Of a stretch of 7,794 nt of DNA, positions 1-5,711 are shown one piece after another. The DNA is from an uncultured Eubacteriales bacterium (GTDB taxonomy: Bacteria > Bacillota > Clostridia > Christensenellales > QAND01). The stretch spans positions 1 through 7,794 of the forward strand of contig UREB01000078.1 of NCBI GenBank assembly GCA_900546685.1, given 5' to 3'. Position 1 is the first letter of the stretch; every line of letters starts with the position of its first letter. A program made the translations under genes and the position numbers. The notes under the pieces were generated by a model, which was not told the DNA's origin, did no database searches, and worked only from the letters and a program-made list of their open reading frames with translations.

Positions 1-12
1 CTCTTCCGATCT
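1..12. other. Probable Illumina adapter remnant at contig end
   Basis: The first 12 bases, CTCTTCCGATCT, are identical to the 3' end of the standard Illumina TruSeq adapter (which ends GCTCTTCCGATCT). They lie exactly at the edge of the sequence and inside the reading frame of a SEDS gene. The family protein has hydrophobic residues here and the adapter-derived frame does not look like it. The simplest reading is untrimmed adapter, so genomic sequence probably begins at about base 13. The match is seen directly; the origin is inferred. Confidence 0.85.
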
Positions 13-851
13 TGGTGTTTACCCCGCTGGGCATCACGCTCAACGGTGCGCGCCGCTGGGTGAACCTGGGCGTGACGACCATGCAGCCGTCTGAATTGTG
101 TAAGATTACCGTGGTGGTGCTGCTTTCCAGCTATTTTGCCAAAAACAGGGAGAAGATCAGCACCTGGACGGGGGGCATCATCCCCGCGTTTGCCATTTCG
201 GCGGTCATGTGCATCCCTATCATTTTGCAGCCCAACCTTTCCATGGTGCTGTGTATTATGATTACCACCTTTATCATGCTGTTTGCCTGCGGGGCGAACA
301 AAAAGCATTTGATGATACTATGCTTGGCGGGCCTGGCGGCCGTGGCGGTGCTGATCATCATAGAGCCGTACCGCCTAAAACGCCTGTTCGTGTTTTTAGA
401 CCCGTGGTCGGATACCCAGGGCGATTCCTGGCAGCTGATCCAATCCTACTATGCCATTGGCTCTGGCGGCCTATTTGGCAAAGGCCTGGGTATGAGCCAG
501 CAAAAGCTTCTGTTTTTGCCGATGGAGGAGAGTGATTTTATCTTTTCCATCATCGCCGAGGAGCTGGGCTTGGTAGGCGTGCTATTTGTCATCGCCGCCT
601 ATGTATTTTTGATCTGGCGCGGCATGCGCGTGGCGCTGACCTGTCCCAATACCTTTGGCAGCAACCTGGCCATGGGCATCACCACCATGATCGCCGTACA
701 GGTGGCCATCAACATCGGTGTTGTCACCGGCAGCATCCCGCCTACCGGGCAAACGCTGCCGTTTATCTCCGCCGGCACGAGCTCATTGATGCTGTTTATG
801 GGCTCCATCGGCATTCTGTTGAATATATCCCGGTATTCCACGCCCAGCTGA
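13..851 (+). CDS. SEDS peptidoglycan glycosyltransferase FtsW/SpoVE, 3' part (5' end missing)
   Basis: This is the C-terminal ~279 residues of a SEDS-family integral membrane glycosyltransferase, which polymerises lipid II into glycan strands with a partner class B PBP at the septum or spore cortex. Full-length relatives have about 360-410 residues, so roughly 90 N-terminal residues are missing because the contig starts here. Visible landmarks, numbering from the TTG at 12, are NGARRW (11-16), QPSE (25-28), PYRLKR (119-124), the extracellular loop with ESDFIF, and PPTGQTLPFIS (243-253). D175 in that loop aligns with the catalytic aspartate of FtsW/RodA. About seven membrane segments remain. 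The TTG at 12-14 includes an adapter base and is not a real start. FtsW and SpoVE cannot be separated confidently. The position in a dcw cluster next to a spoIIGA-sigE locus fits either one. The usual SYGGSS motif reads SAGTSS here. Confidence 0.93.
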
Positions 852-874
852 TGCAAACGCACCAAAGCGCGATT

Positions 875-923
875 TTGGGCATAGGATACTTTGAAAAACA
901 GTGGAGGTGCATCCTATGTCCAA
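875..923 (+). promoter_or_regulatory. Long hairpin spanning the murA ribosome binding site and start codon
   Basis: Bases 875-887 (TTGGGCATAGGAT) pair with 911-923 (ATCCTATGTCCAA). This gives 13 continuous base pairs with a single G-U wobble (879/919). The loop is 23 nt (888-910) and holds the Shine-Dalgarno GGAGG at 903-907. The murA ATG (916-918) lies inside the 3' arm, and the stem reaches into codon 3. No T-tract follows, so it is not an ordinary intrinsic terminator. The pairing is seen in the sequence. A role in lowering or gating murA translation is inference. Confidence 0.6.
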
Positions 924-2160
924 TTTGATGATAGAGGGCGGCCGCAGGCTTTCAGGGAGCCTGCCGGTCTACGGCGCGAAGAACGCGATTTTGCCTATTC
1001 TGGCGGCCTGCATTATGACGGAAGAGGAGGTCGTGCTGGAAAGCTGCCCGGTTTTGAGCGACGTGGCCAATATGCTGGAGATTCTGCGGCTTTTGGGTTG
1101 CTCGGTAGCGGTGGAGGGCGATGTGATCCGCATCAATGCAAAGCATGCCAACCGGCATGAAATGCCCACAGAGCTTTCCAAAAAAATGCGTAGCAGCATC
1201 TTTATGCTGGGCGCGCTGATCTCCCGCTTTGGCAAGGCATGGGTGACCCAGCCCGGCGGCTGCGAAATCGGATTGCGCCCCATCGACCTGCACCTAAAGG
1301 GCCTGCGCGCGCTGAATGTCTCTGTGGATGAGGAGCATGGAGAGATCCAGTGCAACGGCCCGCATACCAAAGGCGCTGAGATCACATTGGACTATCCTTC
1401 CGTCGGCGCTACGGAAAACATCATCATGGCGGCGGTAACGGCCGAGGGAAAGACCGTTTTACATAATGCAGCCAGAGAGCCGGAAGTATCGGACCTGGCC
1501 CGGTTTATCAACCAAATGGGCGGGCGCATAAAAGGCGCCGGCGCAGGGACCATCGAAATCATCGGCGTAAAGCGCTTGCAGGGCACGCGGTATAAGATCA
1601 TGCCGGACCGGATTGTGGCGGGCACCTACTTGGCCGCTGCGGCTGTAACCGGAGGCGATGTGACGCTGACGGGCATTTGTCCGGAGCATTTGCAGGCGGC
1701 CGCTTCCAAACTACAGGAAACAGGCTGTCTTATCCAGTTTACAGAGGATACCGTTCGCATTCAGGCGCCCAGGCACCTGGGCGAAATGCAGAAAATAGAA
1801 ACCCTCCCGTATCCCGGCTTTCCCACCGACCTCCAGGCCCAGTTTATGGCGGTGGCGTGTGTGTGTCACGGCACATGCATCCTTTCGGAAAACGTATTTG
1901 AAAACCGCTTTAAGCATGTGCCGGAATTGTGCCGGATGGGCGCGCGTATCCAGATCAAGGAGCGCACGGCGGTGGTGCGCGGCGGCGCGCCGCTGATGGG
2001 CGCCGAGGTAGCCGCCAAAGACCTGCGGGGCGGGGCGGCGCTTGTCATCGCCGGCCTGGCGGCCAAAGGGCGCACAACGGTAGAGGGCAAATGCTTTATA
2101 GACCGCGGATACCAGGACTTAGCAGCAGAGCTGTCGGCCTTGGGGGCGGAAATTCGCTAG
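916..2160 (+). CDS. murA: UDP-N-acetylglucosamine 1-carboxyvinyltransferase MurA
   Basis: MurA transfers enolpyruvate from PEP to UDP-GlcNAc, the first committed step of peptidoglycan precursor synthesis, in the cytoplasm. The product is 414 residues, normal for the family. Hallmarks are GAKNA with K22 and N23 (substrate binding), R92 in KKMRSS, and PGGCEIGLRPIDLHLKGL with C116. C116 is the active-site cysteine, the residue fosfomycin alkylates in sensitive enzymes. PGFPTDLQAQF carries the catalytic aspartate, and DRGY near the C-terminus carries the conserved arginine. The ATG at 916 is chosen because GGAGG sits 8 nt upstream. The in-frame GTG at 901 would place the start within that Shine-Dalgarno region and add five unconserved residues. 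The gene follows the SEDS gene by 64 bases, where murG is often found in related clusters. The initiation region is enclosed in a strong hairpin. Many Clostridia carry two murA paralogues; which one this is cannot be told here. Confidence 0.97.
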   Translation: MSNLMIEGGRRLSGSLPVYGAKNAILPILAACIMTEEEVVLESCPVLSDVANMLEILRLLGCSVAVEGDVIRINAKHANRHEMPTELSKKMRSSIFMLGALISRFGKAWVTQPGGCEIGLRPIDLHLKGLRALNVSVDEEHGEIQCNGPHTKGAEITLDYPSVGATENIIMAAVTAEGKTVLHNAAREPEVSDLARFINQMGGRIKGAGAGTIEIIGVKRLQGTRYKIMPDRIVAGTYLAAAAVTGGDVTLTGICPEHLQAAASKLQETGCLIQFTEDTVRIQAPRHLGEMQKIETLPYPGFPTDLQAQFMAVACVCHGTCILSENVFENRFKHVPELCRMGARIQIKERTAVVRGGAPLMGAEVAAKDLRGGAALVIAGLAAKGRTTVEGKCFIDRGYQDLAAELSALGAEIR

Positions 2161-2172
2161 GAGTAGACCGGA

Positions 2173-2904
2173 TTGGCCAAGTTACGAAAGAAGAACAAAA
2201 AACGATTTTATGGATTTATCTTGGTGCTGACGCTGCTATTGTTATGCGGCCTGGCGGCGCTGGGTTATTTTGTCTTTGAAATTAAAGAAATCAAAGTGGA
2301 GGGTAGCCAGCGCTTTTCTCAAGAAGAAGTGATTGCGCAAAGCGGCGTGCAGGTAGGGCAAAACCTGTTTTTAGTCAGCAAAAAACAGCTCAAAGCCAAT
2401 CTAGAGGCGCAGCCCTATTTGCAGTTTTCCCATGTTTCCTACGACCTTCCCAGCACGCTTATCATCCATGTAACGGAAAAAACCGCCTATGGGGCCATTC
2501 CCTTTGACGGGCGGTATGCCTTTGTGGATGAGGCGGGCAAGGTCTTACAGCTGTCCGATAAAGCAAACAGCGTGCCGATGATCCAGGGCATGGGCGCGAC
2601 GGCCGCGGTGGAGGGCGAAATGATCCAAGGGCCTTCCTCGTACCAAATGCACGTGTTTGGGACGTTGATGCCCAAGCTGTTTGCGCAGTCCTATGCCGAT
2701 CGCATCGTAGAAGTGGATCTGACCCAGCCGGCCGCCATCCATGTGAAGCTGGATACGGGGATGACCCTCCGTCTCGGCACCATCGACAATGTCGACGCCA
2801 AGCTGGGATGGGTGGAAACGCTGATGCCGCGCTTGACAGAGGAAGGAAAAATCACCGGTACGCTGGACGTTACGGGCGAAAACGGTGCCAGCTACATTCC
2901 ATAA
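2173..2904 (+). CDS. divIB: Cell division protein DivIB/FtsQ
   Basis: This is a bitopic divisome protein of 243 residues that bridges cytoplasmic and septal wall-synthesis components, usually with FtsL and DivIC/FtsB. It has a short basic cytoplasmic head (residues 1-12, rich in K and R) and one membrane helix (about 13-34). A POTRA domain follows (about 36-103, beginning FEIKEIKVEGSQRFS and ending LIIHVTEK). The rest is the FtsQ/DivIB beta domain (about 104-235). The long hydrophilic tail of some Bacillus DivIB proteins is absent. The start is TTG at 2173. Its Shine-Dalgarno AGGAG (2159-2163) overlaps the murA stop codon with 9 nt spacing, and no better upstream start exists. This arrangement suggests translational coupling to murA. 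The gene sits in the expected dcw position between murA and the ftsA/ftsZ region. Sequence identity within this family is always low, so the call rests on architecture plus context. Confidence 0.92.
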   Translation: MAKLRKKNKKRFYGFILVLTLLLLCGLAALGYFVFEIKEIKVEGSQRFSQEEVIAQSGVQVGQNLFLVSKKQLKANLEAQPYLQFSHVSYDLPSTLIIHVTEKTAYGAIPFDGRYAFVDEAGKVLQLSDKANSVPMIQGMGATAAVEGEMIQGPSSYQMHVFGTLMPKLFAQSYADRIVEVDLTQPAAIHVKLDTGMTLRLGTIDNVDAKLGWVETLMPRLTEEGKITGTLDVTGENGASYIP

Positions 2905-2922
2905 AGGCAGGCGGGCCTTTTC
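2903..2922 (+). terminator. Weak possible intrinsic terminator after divIB
   Basis: AAAGGC (2903-2908) pairs with GCCTTT (2915-2920) around a 6-nt loop, and the T run is only four bases (2918-2921). The hairpin overlaps the divIB stop codon. The stem is short and half A-U, so termination would be partial at best. A promoter follows about 65 bases downstream, which makes a transcription boundary here reasonable. Confidence 0.3.
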
Positions 2923-2984
2923 AAGATCCACGGCCCCGCTGCCGTATAGAACCGAAACATCGCCCAAAAACCAGAATTTAGGCT

Positions 2985-3013
2985 TTGTATTTTAAGGGGA
3001 ATTCTGATAAAAT
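2985..3013 (+). promoter_or_regulatory. Probable sigma-A promoter for the ftsA-like/ftsZ unit
   Basis: A -10 box TAAAAT (3008-3013; 5 of 6 to TATAAT) is preceded by TGA, giving an extended -10 (TGnTAAAAT). A weak -35 TTGTAT (2985-2990; 3 of 6) lies at exactly 17 bases. It sits in a 146-base AT-richer gap, the longest gap inside the division block. Transcription would start near 3020 and the ribosome binding site GAGGGGG lies at 3034-3040. An inverted repeat (3001-3007 / 3017-3023) flanks the -10. This is inferred from sequence only. Confidence 0.6.
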
Positions 3014-3050
3014 ACCTTAGAATACAGGTAAAAGAGGGGGAATTTAGCAG

Positions 3051-4139
3051 ATGGATGCTGTTCTTGTCACCACCAGTTCAAGCATTGTATGCTTGGCTGG
3101 GCAAACCAGAAAAGACGGCACTTACGCTATCTTTGGACAAGCCAAGGTACCTTTTTCCGGTATTCGCAAAGGCGTGGCTGTTTCTGCTTTTGGATTGCAA
3201 AAGGGAATCAGCGACGTAATTTTAAAATTGGAAGAGCAGGTCGGCAAGCGCATCAAACGCTTGACCGTGGGGGTGCCCGCGCCATTTTGCCAAGTAAGCT
3301 TGGTAGGCGGCGCAGAGCCGAATGCAGACCAGGGCCCCAATGCCTTTGAGTATATGTCGGATGCGTATGAATTGATCCATAGGCTCAATGTGCCGCGCGT
3401 GGGCGCGGGGCCGTCCGGGCTTGGCAGCGTTAGCTCTATCGGCGCCAGCCGCGCTTATATCGACGAGGTAAACCAGGCGCTTGCCAAATTGAAGATGCGC
3501 GCCGCTTCGTTTTACGCGCAGCCGTTGGCAGAAGGAATCTTTTTGCTGCCAAAGCCGGTTAGAAGCGCTATTGCAGTATTGTTGGATGTAGGGTATTATA
3601 ATATAGGTATCTCTGTATTTATCGGCGATGCGCTGGTCTATTGTGAGACCCTGTATGTGGGCGGGTATCACATTGCCAACGACTTGGCGCAGGTATTGAA
3701 AGTGCCGATGGAGTATGCAGAGCAGCTCAAACGCCAATTTTCTTTTGGCATAGAGTACGATCCGGAGGCGCAGGATTACGCACGCTCTGCAGAGGGCAAA
3801 CTGATTCCCTTCAGCCACAGCGCTGTGGCGGAGGTAATTCAGGCTCGTGTAGAGGAAACGTGCGATTATATCCGCCAAGCCATTGACCATGCGCCGGTCA
3901 CCTTTACGGAAAAATCCGTAGCGCAGCTGGCGGGCGATGGTTATGAAGGCATTCGGGGCATCCGCGAGATTCTATCTACGCTGGTGGGCTTGCCTGTGCA
4001 GGGCTTGCCGATTTCTTTGGCGGATGGCTCTACACATTACGATGTCGCGGCGCTCGCTTTGTTCGACGCGCTAGCCATAGACCAACCTGAAAAATCATCC
4101 CGGCGTCCTGGGTGGACAAGCCGTTTTACAAAGAGATAG
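3051..4139 (+). CDS. Divergent FtsA-like (actin-fold) protein with degraded nucleotide-binding motifs
   Basis: This 362-residue protein is recognisable as FtsA-related by its layout and by its place directly before ftsZ. In FtsA the phosphate-2 region reads like DIGGGTTDIAVF followed by VGGxxITxDIA and AExLK. Here residues 179-190 read DVGYYNIGISVF, then VGGYHIANDLAQVL (203-216) and EYAEQLK (221-227). Residues 32-85 (KVPFSGIRKGVAV to TVGVPAPF) resemble the start of the FtsA 1C subdomain. AGDGYEGIRGIREIL (294-308) resembles the adenosine motif. The N-terminal phosphate-1 motif, normally DIGTSK, reads VTTSSSIV, and the GGGTTD core is lost, so ATP binding or hydrolysis is doubtful. It is shorter than typical FtsA (about 400-440). 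The C-terminal tail RRPGWTSRFTKR is basic with aromatic residues, possibly a reduced membrane-targeting helix. The ATG at 3051 has GAGGGGG 10 nt upstream. The likely role is FtsZ anchoring or regulation (inference). A canonical FtsA may exist elsewhere in the genome. Confidence 0.75.
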   Translation: MDAVLVTTSSSIVCLAGQTRKDGTYAIFGQAKVPFSGIRKGVAVSAFGLQKGISDVILKLEEQVGKRIKRLTVGVPAPFCQVSLVGGAEPNADQGPNAFEYMSDAYELIHRLNVPRVGAGPSGLGSVSSIGASRAYIDEVNQALAKLKMRAASFYAQPLAEGIFLLPKPVRSAIAVLLDVGYYNIGISVFIGDALVYCETLYVGGYHIANDLAQVLKVPMEYAEQLKRQFSFGIEYDPEAQDYARSAEGKLIPFSHSAVAEVIQARVEETCDYIRQAIDHAPVTFTEKSVAQLAGDGYEGIRGIREILSTLVGLPVQGLPISLADGSTHYDVAALALFDALAIDQPEKSSRRPGWTSRFTKR

Positions 4140-4155
4140 GAGGCCTTGTGAAAGT

Positions 4156-5511
4156 ATGTTGGATTTTGATCTGGATTCTCAGTTAGCAGCAATAAAGGTA
4201 GTGGGTGTCGGCGGCGCCGGCAACAATGCGGTCAACCGCATGGTGGATTACGGCCTAAAGGGCGTGGAATTCATCGCCGTAAATACCGACCGTCAGGCAC
4301 TATACCTATCCAAAGCAGCGACCCGCATCCAAATCGGGGAAAAGGTGACGCGCGGCCTGGGCGCCGGCGCAAACCCGGAGATGGGCGCCAGGGCTGCGGA
4401 GGAAAGCAAAGACGATATCGCAGCAGCCATCAAGGGCTCTGATATGGTATTCATCACCGCTGGCATGGGCGGCGGTACCGGCACAGGCGCAGCCCCTGTG
4501 ATCGCGCAGATCGCCCGCGAGATGGGGATTCTCACGGTGGGCGTTGTTACCCGGCCGTTCTCCTTTGAGGGCAAACAGCGCGCCCGCAACGCCGAGCAGG
4601 GCATTGCGGCCATCAAGGAAAATGTAGATACGTTGGTCATCATCCCCAACGACAGGCTGCTGCTTGTCGTGGGCAAAGGCACCAGCATTTTGGATGCGTT
4701 CCGCATGGCAGACGATGTGCTGCGCCAGGGTATCCAAGGCATTTCTGACCTGATCGCGGTGCCCAGCCTGATCAATTTGGACTTTGCGGACGTTAAGGCC
4801 ATCATGGAATGCCAGGGCGTAGCGCATATGGGCATTGGCGTTGGCACCGGCGAGGACCGCGCTTCGGCGGCGGCCAAGCAGGCCATCCAATCTCCGATGC
4901 TGGAAACCTCCATCAATGGAGCCAAGGGCGTTTTGCTCAACATCACAGGCGGCAGCGATATGGGCATTATGGAGGTCACGGAAGCGGCCGAATATGTGCA
5001 GGCCGCGGCCGATCCTGAAGCCAACATCATCTTTGGCGCCGGCATTGATGAATCCCTGGGCGATACCATGCGCATCACCGTCATTGCCACTGGGTTCGAT
5101 TATGTGCCGTCCACCGCAACGGGCCGCCCGCAGCTAAACAATAAGCAGAGCGCCCGCCCGGCAGGCATGCAGGCGCAGGGGCAGCGTCCTATGGCGCAGA
5201 CACAGCAGCGCCCGCCGATCCAGCCCATTCAGCCCACCTATCAGCAGGCCATGGAGGATCGCCCCTCCATCCGTCCTACGATGACCCAGCCCGTGCAGCA
5301 GCCGGTACAGGCCCAGCCTCAGGTGCAGCCACAGCAGATCATCGAGCAGGAAGTGGAGCCGCAACAGGATGTGGAGTTCCCGGGCTTTAAGCCGGAGCAC
5401 CGCTCTCCGCGCATGAACGAGCGCAACACTGCGCCCAGCTTCAGCCGCGATGCAGACGGCAAGGACGATGACGATCTGGAAATCCCGACCTGGCTGCGCC
5501 GCAACCGTTAA
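4156..5511 (+). CDS. ftsZ: Cell division GTPase FtsZ
   Basis: FtsZ is the tubulin homologue that polymerises into the cytokinetic Z-ring and, in spore formers, the polar septum. The product is 451 residues. It has the N-terminal GVGGAGNNAVNRM (17-29), the tubulin signature GGGTGTG (105-111) for GTP binding, and the T7 synergy loop NLDFADVKAIM (207-217), whose acidic residue completes the next subunit's GTPase site. The globular core ends near FDYVPS (314-319). A disordered Q/P-rich linker follows (about 320-435), then the conserved C-terminal peptide DLEIPTWLRRNR that binds FtsA, SepF and other partners. The linker is about 115 residues, longer than in Bacillus subtilis, and consists largely of Q, P, R and M. 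The Shine-Dalgarno AGGAGG (4138-4143) overlaps the TAG stop of the upstream FtsA-like gene. The spacing to ATG is 12 nt, somewhat long, but no alternative in-frame start lies closer. It is the last gene before two terminators. Confidence 0.98.
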   Translation: MLDFDLDSQLAAIKVVGVGGAGNNAVNRMVDYGLKGVEFIAVNTDRQALYLSKAATRIQIGEKVTRGLGAGANPEMGARAAEESKDDIAAAIKGSDMVFITAGMGGGTGTGAAPVIAQIAREMGILTVGVVTRPFSFEGKQRARNAEQGIAAIKENVDTLVIIPNDRLLLVVGKGTSILDAFRMADDVLRQGIQGISDLIAVPSLINLDFADVKAIMECQGVAHMGIGVGTGEDRASAAAKQAIQSPMLETSINGAKGVLLNITGGSDMGIMEVTEAAEYVQAAADPEANIIFGAGIDESLGDTMRITVIATGFDYVPSTATGRPQLNNKQSARPAGMQAQGQRPMAQTQQRPPIQPIQPTYQQAMEDRPSIRPTMTQPVQQPVQAQPQVQPQQIIEQEVEPQQDVEFPGFKPEHRSPRMNERNTAPSFSRDADGKDDDDLEIPTWLRRNR

Positions 5512-5523
5512 GTGTAAAAACGC

Positions 5524-5559
5524 AAAGGCATAGGAAATTTTCCTATGCCTTTTTCTTTT
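5524..5559 (+). terminator. Strong intrinsic terminator after ftsZ
   Basis: AAAGGCATAGGA (5524-5535) pairs perfectly with TCCTATGCCTTT (5541-5552): 12 bp with a 5-nt loop. A T-rich tail follows (TTTTT, C, TTTT, to 5559). It begins 12 bases after the ftsZ stop codon and should end the division operon transcript. Its core GGCATAGGA also occurs in the 5' arm of the hairpin over the murA start. Confidence 0.93.
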
Positions 5560-5563
5560 CCCC

Positions 5564-5590
5564 AAAGCCCCGCAAACGCCGGGCTTTTTT
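5564..5590 (+). terminator. Second, tandem intrinsic terminator
   Basis: AAAGCCC (5564-5570) pairs with GGGCTTT (5581-5587). Two further inner G-C pairs are possible across a C-C mismatch, leaving a loop around AAAC. The hairpin runs into a T tract (5585-5590). It lies only about 5 bases after the tail of the first terminator, so it backs that one up and insulates spoIIGA-sigE from vegetative read-through of the ftsZ operon. Confidence 0.85.
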
Positions 5591-5621
5591 GCTATTTTGC
5601 AGCCCGCACATTTCTCCGCGC

Positions 5622-5688
5622 TTCGACGCGCAGCCGATGCAAGCAGTGCGGCGGTTCTACAATTTATGCACGCCCATATAACTATAAT
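5622..5688 (+). promoter_or_regulatory. Candidate Spo0A-activated sigma-A promoter of spoIIGA-sigE
   Basis: A perfect -10 TATAAT lies at 5683-5688, but the position 17 bases upstream (5660-5665, CAATTT) is a poor -35. Instead there are two sequences that each match the Spo0A box TTCGNCA at 6 of 7 positions: TTCGACG (5622-5628) and TTCTACA (5655-5661). Their start points are 33 bases apart, about three helical turns. The second lies 21 bases upstream of the -10. In Bacillus subtilis the spoIIG promoter also has 0A boxes and an abnormally long (22-bp) -35/-10 spacing. The -10 is seen directly; Spo0A control is inferred from the family and the box matches. Confidence 0.6.
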
Positions 5689-5711
5689 AGGCCCCAGTGA
5701 GGTGAAGGGGC

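Noticed and set aside
12..14. TTG as the start codon of the first gene
   Set aside because: It includes the last adapter base, and the protein enters mid-family, with about 90 N-terminal residues missing.
901..915. GTG at 901 as the murA start
   Set aside because: It would consume the Shine-Dalgarno GGAGG (903-907) and add five residues not found in MurA. The ATG at 916 has ideal spacing.
875..923. Hairpin as the intrinsic terminator of the SEDS gene
   Set aside because: There is no T-tract after the 3' arm, and the arm extends into the murA coding sequence.
2905..3050. Small gene or RNA element in the divIB to ftsA-like gap
   Set aside because: I see no small reading frame with a ribosome binding site and no riboswitch-like conserved core, only a weak terminator and a promoter.
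4293..5090. Long open frame on the minus strand inside ftsZ (265 codons), and similar antisense frames elsewhere
   Set aside because: They are shadows of strongly conserved + strand genes in GC-rich DNA. They have no recognisable domains and composition that mirrors the sense codons.
5110..5400. CAG/CCG-rich stretch as a tandem repeat array
   Set aside because: It encodes the variable Q/P-rich FtsZ linker. There is no regular repeat unit, only low-complexity coding sequence.
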